From Tritrichomonas musculus (lineage: Eukaryota > Parabasalia > Tritrichomonadida > Tritrichomonadidae): DNA of 64,000 nt. A program made the translations under genes and the position numbers. The DNA lies in contig JAPFFF010000048.1 in the NCBI GenBank assembly GCA_039105265.1, positions 1,116,001 through 1,180,000 of the forward strand, read 5' to 3'. The notes under the pieces were generated by a model. It was not told where the DNA came from. It did not search any database and was given only the letters and a program-made list of their open reading frames with translations. Numbering within the stretch: the first letter of the stretch is position 1; every line of letters begins with the position of its first letter. Shown here one piece after another: positions 52,917 to 62,317 of the stretch.

Positions 52917-53234
52917 ATGAGTGAAGCAATCAAAGCAATTGTGGCATCCTTCAAACCAGAAAATATTACATATCAAATTTCAAATAATACTTTAATTGAT
53001 TGTGATTGTAACTCTAATTCAAGTAAGCCAGAAATATCATATGTTAGTACTTATGGTTCATTTTATTCTGTTGCTGTTGATCAATGCTTCCGTGATGCAA
53101 TTATCAATTATTCTGAGAAAGGAAATACTTTATTTATTGAAAGAATGACCAAAATTCATGCAATTCACACTGCTGAAGAGGATAATGAGTTAGGAATAGA
53201 TTCTAAAGAAAAAGATATAATCAATCTTGACTAA
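52917..53234 (+). CDS. Small protein of unknown function
   Basis: The protein has 105 residues and starts at an ATG. It begins MSEAIKAIVASFKPENITYQ and contains a Cys-Asp-Cys (DCDCNSN) and an aromatic stretch (YVSTYGSFYSVAVDQCF). No signal peptide, membrane segment or known motif is seen. Composition is balanced and codon use resembles neighbouring genes, so it is probably real. It lies between cyclase 2 and the kinase gene, in the same direction as both, with separate spacers. Confidence 0.65.
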   Translation: MSEAIKAIVASFKPENITYQISNNTLIDCDCNSNSSKPEISYVSTYGSFYSVAVDQCFRDAIINYSEKGNTLFIERMTKIHAIHTAEEDNELGIDSKEKDIINLD

Positions 53235-53588
53235 ACCATTAATTAATTGTTTTATTTTGCTTATAATTAATACAAATAATACTTTTATATCATAAAAAAA
53301 TAATAATCAATTTATTAACCTTGCATAATATAAAGATATAAATCAATGTCTATATTTATTGAGTTCTTTACAAAATTTACCTGAAATTCATAAAAAGTTA
53401 TGTTTTCTTTCAATTTAATATTTATAATTTTCACTGATATAAAATCAATTTTTTAAATCACAAATAATATATTTATAATAAATAATATGATTTAAATAAA
53501 TAATTATTTAAACTTTTCTATTTTATCCTTTTTAAATTGAGAAAAAATCGATTAAACTGAACTCTCAAATAAATTGAGGCAAAAAAAT
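53235..53588. other. Spacer before the kinase gene
   Basis: AT-rich, with nothing recognised other than the candidate initiator at its end. Confidence 0.4.
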
Positions 53589-53594
53589 TCATTT
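53589..53594 (+). promoter_or_regulatory. Candidate initiator directly at the kinase start
   Basis: TTCATT immediately precedes the ATG at 53595, giving a predicted leader of only a few bases. That is typical of trichomonad mRNAs and supports this ATG as the start. Confidence 0.45.
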
Positions 53595-56500
53595 ATGGAA
53601 GCAGCATTCAATCAAAGCAATATTCTACGACTGATTCCTCAAATTGATGATATTCAAGATGAGGTAGTTAATAAAATATATTCAAATTTCAATTTTTATC
53701 AATATCAATGTGAAAAAACAGATATAAAAGAAGAAACAATTGACAAAAGCAATGACAAAATGGCATTATTAAATATTCTAAATAAAATTAATCTTTTTAC
53801 ATATGAAATTTCATATGTAGATAATAATTTGATTAAAATCCTTCCAAATATTGAAGTTTGTTTCAAAAATGACGCAAATTATACATTTATCAATATTGCA
53901 ATTTGCATCGAGTCTATCTGCTTGATTATAGAAAACATTGATTCAAAAATATTTTCAGAAATTCTCAACGAAACGAATTCGATTAAAATAAACGTACATA
54001 ACGATAAATCAAAATCATTAGTTAATGCAAATGTTACAATTGAAGATAATATCAAATGCTTTAATCAATCTCATAGGTCAATGTCTTCAATTATCATGAA
54101 AAACAAATTTATTTCAAAAACAATTAATCCGATACTTGCATTCTTAATTGAGAGACATTTTTATCCCTCTTATCTTTTCAATAATAAATCATTCTACTTA
54201 TTTGACAATTTATATGATCCAAATAATAATAATAATTCATCGTCTGAACATATTGTCAGGCACAAAATTTATGATTATTTTATATCAAATAAACAAACAT
54301 TCACAAATAATCTTGGTTTAATACACAATGAAATAAAAGAGCAATTTAAGCAAGATGATTTTAATAAGCTGAAAAAAGAGAGTCATCAAAAATCACAACT
54401 TTACAGATTTGAAGAAGAAGAATTCATTATTATTAGAATGATTTATTCAACAGGAAGCAGTTTGTATTATTTGGTTATGCATAAAAAAACACTTTATTTG
54501 TTTTTGATGAAAAAAGTTGGAAATATTGAATTGATGGATGATTATGAACATGAAATTGAATTCTGTGAAAATTATTCACATCGTTGTTTTTGCAGATTCT
54601 ATGGATTTTTGTTTATAAAAAGAAGAAAAGGTGGTTTTATTTATGAATTTATGAGTAACGGCTCTCTTTCAAATTTTAATGGTCAAAGATCAAATGAGAT
54701 GAACAAATTATATTCATTTCTTGCCATATGTCGTGTTTTCCAAGGAATTGAATATCTTCATTCAAATAATTTAATACATCGGGATATCAAGCCAGGAAAT
54801 ATTCTTATTGATCATGATAATATTCCTTATATTTCTGATTTTGAAACAATTAGAAATGTTCCATTAAAAGAAGAAGAAGATTGCACTCAAAATATTGGAT
54901 CAATTTTGTACACATCTCCTGAACAAGATTCTGGTTCAAATTTAACGTTTGAATCAGATATATATTCATATGGGCTTGTTATTTATTTCCTTTTTGAAAA
55001 GGATCATTATTTTATTAATGGTAAGCCAAAAACTGATGATATAATCGTTAATATCGATGCATCAGAAAATATCAATAGTCTTTTTCATTCATGTGTTAAA
55101 TACGATTGTACCAAAAGAAGTTCAATTATAGATATTGGAAAGTATATTGATAAAGAATTTAATATTATTTCCTTTGTAGATGAATATTATTGTGAAGAAA
55201 AAACAAATAATCAATACTTAGAAAAGATTCCTCTTTTATATGAAATTCTTTATTGGATGTTTTTCAAACGTATGTATTTTTATGATGGAGATATTAATTT
55301 ATATTTCTGCCTAATTAGATATCCAGCCATTTCAATGTATGAACACATTGCTGATTATTTTTCTGGTATGATTTCAAATGAATTTTATCCTAAAGCAAAG
55401 AAATTTTACGAATTATGTACTACATTTAAAAATCCAAGATCATATTATAGATTAGGTAAAATATATCAGTCATATTTAGGTGTTCAAGGAGATATTATAA
55501 AAGCTATTGAATATTACAAATTAGCATATGAAAATAATTTTACTAGAGCACTTTATGACTTAGCATTGATATATGAAAATGACGAATATATTTCAAATAC
55601 TGAGAAAGCAAATGAATATTTAAATCTTATCTATAGCAAATGTGATCCATATTTTATCTATGATATGGGCATGGACTGCCTGCACACTGATTATTCTAAA
55701 GCTTTGAAATGTTTTGAAATTGCTTCAAAGAAATATTTTCTCGCATATCTGCAATTAGGTATTATCTATGAAAACGGCTTTGGTGTTGAACGAGATTCGA
55801 CAAGAGCAAAACAATATTTTGATATTTACTGCAGCTATGATAAGCTGAATTTTTCTTACTCAGTTGGTTCTATGTATGAAAAAGGAGAGAAAGTACCACT
55901 TAATTATTATCGAGCAAGGGAATATTTTCAACAAGCCGCTTCTCATAATCATCCACTTGCATTTTTCGAACTCGGAAAAATGTATGAATGTGGAAGAGGC
56001 GGTCCAAAAGATTTTAAATTATCAGAAAAATGTTTTGATGAATATATTCGTATGAAAGGGGAATCAAAATCATTACGTGTTGGAAATTTGTATAAGAATG
56101 GTTTAGATACTTTTGATTCTAATTATTCCAACGCAAAGAAATATTATAATAGAGCACTAAAGTATTATGAAACACTAGCAAAGGAAAATGATCCTAAAGC
56201 ATTTTACCATTTAGGTCTAATATATGAAAATGGACAAGGAGTTCAAATTAATTCAAATAAAGCTCAAGAATTTTTAATTCATTATTGCCAACTTACAAAT
56301 GATATAAAAACTTACTATCGAGTAGGAGAATTGTATGAACTCAAAGGAAAAGTTCTACAAAATTATTCAAAAGTAAGATACTATTTTGAAATATACATTG
56401 AGAAATATTCTTCAAATAAAGACATATATGATGAATATTCTGAAGAAAGAAGTTTATACATAGGAGCACTAGAAGCATTAGGCGTTGTTTATGAAAATGG

Positions 56501-58676
56501 AAATGGAGTGCAGCGAGACTCAGCAAAAGCAAGAGAATATTTTCATTTATTAGGCCAAGAAACATCTGATTATCGCAATATTGGTGATATATATGAATAT
56601 GGTTTTAAAGAAGTAAAACAAGATCATTTTAAAGCAATGGAATATTACGAACTAGCAGTCAAAAATGATGAATCAGAAGCACTTTTTGAATTAGGAAAAT
56701 TGTATGAAAATGGGAAAGGAGGAAAACAAGATTCAAAAAAAGCACAAGAACTTTTTGAAAAATATGGTTATGCTACTAATTCTTTTGACCGAATTGGTAA
56801 ATTATATGATGAAGGTGTTGAAGTTAAACATGATTATTTTTTAGCTAAAAAATATTATGAATTAGGTAATAAACTAGACCATTCTAAATGTCTTTGGGAA
56901 TTAGGGAAATTATATGAGAAAGGTGAAGGCGTTAAAAGAGATTATTTAAAAGCTAAAGAGTATTATGAATTATCTATTAAATTTGATGATTCAAGAGGTT
57001 TTGTCGATTTAGCAAAGATGTATAAATATGGAAAAGGCGTTGTAATTGATTATTATAAAGCTAAAAAATTATTAGAATTATCAATTCATTATGCAAAAAA
57101 TAATTTTAATATGGATTTTATGATGAATCATGTTTCATTTAAATATATAGAATTAGGTGATATCTACTTAAATGGAAAAGGATGCAAAAAAGATTATAAC
57201 AAAGCTTTAGAATGCTTTGAAAATTCTGTTGAAACAAAGAATTATTATGGTTTATATAAAATAGGTGAAATGTATGAATATGGTTTAGGTGTTGAAAAGG
57301 ACATTACAAAGGCACAAGAATATTATAAACTTTGTGCACAAGAAAATAATGGAATTGCCTTTTATAAATTAGGGGAAATGTTTGAAAAAAATAATGAATC
57401 TAGTGAAAAAATAAAATTATTTTATGCATTTTCAGCAAATAAAAATAATTCAAATGCTCTCCTCAAATTAGGTGATATTTATTCAGAAGACGATTTGAAT
57501 CAAATAAGTAAACAAGAAGCAATCAAGTGCTATTTAAAATGTAAAGATATTTATGAAAATAAGTGTAATTATGATACAGATTATGTTCCTTTCATAGATG
57601 TTAATAGCCATATTGCCGATAACAATCTTGCTTTGATACATTTAATTATCGATTGTGATATTAAAAAAGCTCATCAATTTTTAAAGGATTCTATGTCTTA
57701 TGATTATCCTTTTGCTAAAAATAATTATGGTCTTTTGCTAGAGATGCATTTCAAAGATATAGAAACAGCAAAATATATGTATGAAAGATCATCAAAAAGT
57801 AATTTTTCACTTTCTGAATATAATCTTGCTAATTTGCTTGAAAAAGAAGGAAATTTAAAAGAATCAATTAACTATTACAAGCGTGCATCTGACCATGAAA
57901 ATGATGTTTTAGTTTATCGAGGAAAACGTATTGAAGATAAAAGACTTGAAATTTCAAAGAAATTTATAATTTGCCTGACAAACTTGAAACTTGTTGATTA
58001 TTATTTAGCGAAATCAAATTATATTAAAACAAAGAAGTACTTCATCAGATCTCTTTCAAAATTAATTGACAATGAAATATCATATAAATTTAAATTTATT
58101 TTTAATCAAAATCAAAATTCTTTTTCTTATTTATGGAAGTTTATCTACGAATTTCCTTTGTTTCATCTTTCAATTCAGCCAAATTTGGAAGAAAAATCAA
58201 TAAATGGCATCAATGATTCATTTGAAGTAGAAAATAACAACTTAAATAATGCCTGTAAAATAAATCAGAAAATCATTAATGCTTGTGATTCATTTGATTA
58301 CGATGTTTCTTATGAAAAATTGGCTCAAACACAAAAATTTGACCAAATGAATTTGCTTAATGATAATATGAAAACTCTTAATCATATCAATGAAGCAGGA
58401 AGTGAAAATTTGATTGGTGATTTTAATGTTACTTTTGAAGATTCTGAAAAATTGTTTGATTTTGTCATTCAAAATAAGTTTCTCTTAGATATTTTCCATC
58501 AAGAAATTAAAGATATAATTGAAAAAATGAGAAAAATTTTGTATATTAGACCATATCAAATTTTATTTGGTAGAATTTTCTTAAATAATAAGCCAAATAT
58601 TTCTATTCCACTTTTAAATCCTTCTATAAAAGATATCAACGAAATATTTTATGAAGGATTTGGTATACCGATTTAA
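53595..58676 (+). CDS. Protein kinase-like domain fused to a long Sel1-repeat array
   Basis: I start it at the ATG at 53595 (1693 residues), because the frame upstream has no earlier ATG and an initiator-like TTCATT abuts it. Residues about 1-270 are unrecognised. A kinase domain spans about 275-525: the N-lobe lacks a clear Gly-rich loop (IYSTGSSLYYLVMHKKT), a Lys follows (LFLMKKV), the catalytic loop is HRDIKPGN (395-402), but the metal-binding DFG is DFE (415-417). GSILYTSPEQ is a normal activation-segment end. About 20 Sel1/TPR-like units follow (about 610-1440; pattern ALFELGKLYENGKGGKQDSK then KAQELF). The last 250 residues are unrecognised. Sel1 arrays bind proteins, so a signalling scaffold is likely. 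The DFE change may reduce or abolish kinase activity. Confidence 0.9.
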   Translation: MEAAFNQSNILRLIPQIDDIQDEVVNKIYSNFNFYQYQCEKTDIKEETIDKSNDKMALLNILNKINLFTYEISYVDNNLIKILPNIEVCFKNDANYTFINIAICIESICLIIENIDSKIFSEILNETNSIKINVHNDKSKSLVNANVTIEDNIKCFNQSHRSMSSIIMKNKFISKTINPILAFLIERHFYPSYLFNNKSFYLFDNLYDPNNNNNSSSEHIVRHKIYDYFISNKQTFTNNLGLIHNEIKEQFKQDDFNKLKKESHQKSQLYRFEEEEFIIIRMIYSTGSSLYYLVMHKKTLYLFLMKKVGNIELMDDYEHEIEFCENYSHRCFCRFYGFLFIKRRKGGFIYEFMSNGSLSNFNGQRSNEMNKLYSFLAICRVFQGIEYLHSNNLIHRDIKPGNILIDHDNIPYISDFETIRNVPLKEEEDCTQNIGSILYTSPEQDSGSNLTFESDIYSYGLVIYFLFEKDHYFINGKPKTDDIIVNIDASENINSLFHSCVKYDCTKRSSIIDIGKYIDKEFNIISFVDEYYCEEKTNNQYLEKIPLLYEILYWMFFKRMYFYDGDINLYFCLIRYPAISMYEHIADYFSGMISNEFYPKAKKFYELCTTFKNPRSYYRLGKIYQSYLGVQGDIIKAIEYYKLAYENNFTRALYDLALIYENDEYISNTEKANEYLNLIYSKCDPYFIYDMGMDCLHTDYSKALKCFEIASKKYFLAYLQLGIIYENGFGVERDSTRAKQYFDIYCSYDKLNFSYSVGSMYEKGEKVPLNYYRAREYFQQAASHNHPLAFFELGKMYECGRGGPKDFKLSEKCFDEYIRMKGESKSLRVGNLYKNGLDTFDSNYSNAKKYYNRALKYYETLAKENDPKAFYHLGLIYENGQGVQINSNKAQEFLIHYCQLTNDIKTYYRVGELYELKGKVLQNYSKVRYYFEIYIEKYSSNKDIYDEYSEERSLYIGALEALGVVYENGNGVQRDSAKAREYFHLLGQETSDYRNIGDIYEYGFKEVKQDHFKAMEYYELAVKNDESEALFELGKLYENGKGGKQDSKKAQELFEKYGYATNSFDRIGKLYDEGVEVKHDYFLAKKYYELGNKLDHSKCLWELGKLYEKGEGVKRDYLKAKEYYELSIKFDDSRGFVDLAKMYKYGKGVVIDYYKAKKLLELSIHYAKNNFNMDFMMNHVSFKYIELGDIYLNGKGCKKDYNKALECFENSVETKNYYGLYKIGEMYEYGLGVEKDITKAQEYYKLCAQENNGIAFYKLGEMFEKNNESSEKIKLFYAFSANKNNSNALLKLGDIYSEDDLNQISKQEAIKCYLKCKDIYENKCNYDTDYVPFIDVNSHIADNNLALIHLIIDCDIKKAHQFLKDSMSYDYPFAKNNYGLLLEMHFKDIETAKYMYERSSKSNFSLSEYNLANLLEKEGNLKESINYYKRASDHENDVLVYRGKRIEDKRLEISKKFIICLTNLKLVDYYLAKSNYIKTKKYFIRSLSKLIDNEISYKFKFIFNQNQNSFSYLWKFIYEFPLFHLSIQPNLEEKSINGINDSFEVENNNLNNACKINQKIINACDSFDYDVSYEKLAQTQKFDQMNLLNDNMKTLNHINEAGSENLIGDFNVTFEDSEKLFDFVIQNKFLLDIFHQEIKDIIEKMRKILYIRPYQILFGRIFLNNKPNISIPLLNPSIKDINEIFYEGFGIPI

Positions 58677-59587
58677 TAATCAAATTTTGAAAATTCTCAG
58701 TATCTTCATTTTCTTCTTCAATAAAATTATGAGAAAGTTTATTGTATTTCTTTCTTCTGTTTGATGTACAATTAATATTCCATTGTATTTCAGTAAAGTT
58801 GTTAAAAAAAGTTTGCAAACTTTTTGAATAAGAAGAGATAGTGCCAAAAAAGCGCTATTAAATATAATCGAAGATTGGTTTAATTGGTTCCATACATCAT
58901 GTTTTATTTCAGTTTTATTTTTGAATGTGATTTTTATGAGTTAAAATTGTAAAGTATTGAATTTTTCATATACCAAATTGATGTCAAAATCAGCTTGTTG
59001 ATTTAACCAATCAAAAATTAGACAAAAATTTATCAATTAACAGAGTATAAAAGCATTATAAATAATCAAAATAATACAGAATGCTATTTAATGTTGAATT
59101 TGTTTTAATGATGTTGAAAATAATATCAAATTAAAAGAAAATTTTGCCAAAATAAGAATAGTCAAAATGTATTCATATCAAAATAAGTTTTGGTGTGTTA
59201 AAAAAGAAAGAATTGAATATCAAAATTTAATATTTTAACCATTTTCAATCTTATTGTTTTTGAATAGTTTATATTAAATAAACTTTTCAAAAATATTAAA
59301 AAAAACTATAAACTTCTCAATTTCCCTTCTCAATATCTATCAAAAAGATTGAAAAAATAACGTACAAATAACGAATAATTTTATACGAATTGTTGGGAGA
59401 GGAGGGTATATTATTAATAAATAACTTGAATATATTATAAGAAAAATTGAATTTTTATAAATTCTTACCACTTTTTATTCCAAACTGTATATAACATTAG
59501 TTGCATCTCCTATTTATTATTGCTAATTAGCTTAATACAAAGAATAAAAATAATATTGGAACATATTGTGATATAATTTGTACGAGA
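58677..59587. other. Convergent spacer
   Basis: The spacer between the kinase and MATE genes, which are convergent. AT-rich; no gene, RNA or repeat pair is seen. Confidence 0.5.
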
Positions 59588-61072
59588 TTAAACAGGAACT
59601 ATTGTTGTTGACTGTAGAGGATAAACATTTACCGAATTCTTATATTTTTTGTATAACGGAATGAAATTAATGATGAAAAATATTAATGTTAAAACCAAAG
59701 TAATGCAATCGCATGCCGTATAAGAAAACATTTCTTTTGCTGGATCTGTAGGAAATAAAGTCAATAGTACTTTTGAAGCAATGCATATTGATATTAATTG
59801 AATTGTCGAATTAAACAAAGAAATGAAAGGTTTCCCAATTGCAACAAAAAAGTTATTACAAAACATGTTCATAGCTGTTATTGAAAAAGTATAAAATGGA
59901 ATGGGTAACATTTTTTCTGCCATTTTTAATTCGGATTCTTGGGATACAAATAATGTCGCAAACCATAAAGGTCTGAAAATTAATAAAGGAATATAAATCC
60001 CCAAAAAGCAAATCATTATTAGTGCTGCATATTTTAGTGTATCTATAACTCTTTTATAGTTTGAAACGGCTAAAGCATGTGTAGTTGATGTTAGAAATCC
60101 AATTGAAACTGCTTGTGGTATAGTTAATCCAATTAATACCATTTTTTGTATAATTGTATAAACAGCAATTACATCTGTTTTAATTGTTTCTGTTTTTGAG
60201 GCTTGTGTCATATAGCGTAAAATAAAAATTGGTGGAATTAATGAATATACATAAGCTGGAATTGAAGGAAGAGAATAAATTAATGCTTTTTTCAGTTCTG
60301 GATGGAAAGGATTAAACCACATATCAAATGTTGGCTTTAATATAAACTTTCCTTGATATATTAAAATAAATAATAATAATCCAAAAAATGATTGTGAAAC
60401 TGACATTGATAAATTGGATAGTGTAACATCTACTTTAATTCCATATTGAAGAATTGGAGTCATAATAAAAGTTTGTAATACTTTTGCGGCAAGTTGGAAT
60501 AATCCATTCATAACAGGCCTTCCATTTGCTTGTAAAAAACCAGTTGACATATGAAAAAGAGTTGTCATGCATAATGGCGCTACTGTAACTATAACTAATA
60601 AAAAAACCTGTTCTAATAAATCTTCAGGGCATCCTGAAAAAAGTAACAATGGTCTAGCACAAAAATTAATGATGATTGATGCGATAATATTAACGAGAAT
60701 AGATAGTCGAAAAAGATCTGTTATTAATTGACATCCATCTTTTTTTCTTCCTTCACCAATTAAAGATGTTGATCTAGCTACAATAGCTTGTGTTAAAAAT
60801 AAACCAATATCAAGGCAAATTGAAAAGATAAAAAAACTAAGACCAATAATTTGAACTGCATATGAATTTGGATTATTTTTAAATCTTTTTGAAATCAGCA
60901 TCAATTCAATACTATCAAGAATTGAAATGCCTGCAGTTGAAAGAAATGGACCGAAACTCATTATAACCAAATTTTTAAATGGATGATGCTTTGTAAATCG
61001 ATCGTCATCTAATTGCATAAAAGAATCTTTATTACTCAATGATGATGATCTAGATAACCCATTTTTCCACAT
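59588..61072 (-). CDS. MATE-family multidrug/cation efflux transporter
   Basis: The protein has 494 residues from the ATG at 61072, close to the usual MATE length. About 12 hydrophobic segments are arranged as two bundles of six. The N-terminal bundle begins after residue 30 (LVIMSFGPFLSTAGISILDS), with a conserved-type GFLQANGRPVMNGLFQ in the fourth/fifth segment region (about 175-190). MATE proteins export organic cations or drugs in exchange for H+ or Na+. A second MATE gene diverges from this one 1.2 kb away. Plasma or vesicle membrane location is inferred; the substrate is unknown. Confidence 0.92.
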   Translation of the reverse strand: MWKNGLSRSSSLSNKDSFMQLDDDRFTKHHPFKNLVIMSFGPFLSTAGISILDSIELMLISKRFKNNPNSYAVQIIGLSFFIFSICLDIGLFLTQAIVARSTSLIGEGRKKDGCQLITDLFRLSILVNIIASIIINFCARPLLLFSGCPEDLLEQVFLLVIVTVAPLCMTTLFHMSTGFLQANGRPVMNGLFQLAAKVLQTFIMTPILQYGIKVDVTLSNLSMSVSQSFFGLLLFILIYQGKFILKPTFDMWFNPFHPELKKALIYSLPSIPAYVYSLIPPIFILRYMTQASKTETIKTDVIAVYTIIQKMVLIGLTIPQAVSIGFLTSTTHALAVSNYKRVIDTLKYAALIMICFLGIYIPLLIFRPLWFATLFVSQESELKMAEKMLPIPFYTFSITAMNMFCNNFFVAIGKPFISLFNSTIQLISICIASKVLLTLFPTDPAKEMFSYTACDCITLVLTLIFFIINFIPLYKKYKNSVNVYPLQSTTIVPV

Positions 61073-61521
61073 TGATCTATTTTTGGTATAATAATAAAAA
61101 TTTGATATTGAACCGGATCATATTCAATGTTGCGACATTATCAAAAATTTATTAATGAATTGAAAATATAATATTTTTGTGAATCATTACGTTCAAATTA
61201 TGAATTCAAAAAAATTAAAATTTTTTAACATCGTATTAAAAATATTTTAGTAGGATAGATAAAACCTATACCAATGTTAAAGATATTTTTCATTTATTAA
61301 CAAAATAAAAAAAAAATATTAAAAAAGGTTTGGGTTTTTTATCTGGGTTTGCAAAATATGAATATAAATATTATATATATATATAAAAGTAATTTAATTA
61401 AATAACAAAAAAATATATGTTGTGATGATGATTCAGATTCATTGAGTTAATTGAAAAAATTGTATATTGCGACTCCTTAGAAAATCTATTCAAAAATTTA
61501 TAGTATATTCATTTTTATATA
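61073..61521. other. Spacer between divergent MATE genes (left part)
   Basis: AT-rich, with a (TA)n run near 61372-61384. It should contain the promoter of the minus-strand MATE gene, but no convincing initiator was picked out. Confidence 0.4.
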
Positions 61522-62295
61522 CAGCTGTTTCGGAAATAGATTAGAATTTTTTGGAAATAAAATAGCATGATTTGAATGGTTTATAAAACCGCTAAAATAT
61601 TTTTGGAAATAAAATATTTTTTTTTGGAAATAAAATAGTGAACGATTATTTTGCATTCAATTTCAAATATTTTTGTTGATGAAAAACATTTAAATCAGAA
61701 GCAAATATTAATTACATCTAAACAATCTTTTGCCAATTTAATATATTTTGACAGATGTTATTAAAAAGATACTTTATAATTGATATTTCACCGGTTGCAT
61801 AATATCTTTTTTAAAATATATCCTGGATAAAACAAAAAGAAAATTTCTTTTCACATTCGATATAATAATCCATAATAATCATAAATAAAGTGATTTTTTC
61901 ATTAATGAAAGAGTTTTTTCAAAATATTCATTATCATCAATTTTCATATTAAAAATCATAAAAAATGCATAATTGTCGATAAATTGAAGATTTTATTGAG
62001 TAATTTTGGATGAAAACAATATTTTAGTAATATCATATTAAAAACACTATAACATACTCTATGTTTCATATTGAACTGTTAAAAACAAAACTCATGTATA
62101 TATTAGCATAATAATGTGTAAAACGCCATAAAATTTCTTTAATCTATCTTTTTAATTCCGTTTTTAAGTATGATATAATTGAATATAAAATGATCGTTCC
62201 TATTTTATTTCCAAAAAAAAATATTTAATTTCCAAAAAAATAAAACGGTTACTATTTTATTTCCAAAAAATTCTAATCTATTTCCGAAACAGCTG
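61522..62295. mobile_element. TA-flanked inverted-repeat element abutting a MATE gene
   Basis: The ends begin CAGCTGTTTCGGAAATAG. The first 44 bp are exact inverted copies (61522-61565 and 62252-62295), and similarity extends to about 115 bp. TA flanks both sides (61520-61521 and 62296-62297). Each arm holds three spaced copies of GGAAATAAAATA or a variant, which look like repeated binding sites. The element is 774 bp with no coding capacity. Its right end lies 22 bp before the next start codon. Confidence 0.9.
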
Positions 62296-62317
62296 TAATT
62301 GTATATTATTATAATCA

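Noticed and set aside
53574-53594. Upstream TTG extension of the kinase gene
   Set aside because: There is an ATG seven codons later with an initiator-like TTCATT directly before it; non-ATG starts are not expected.
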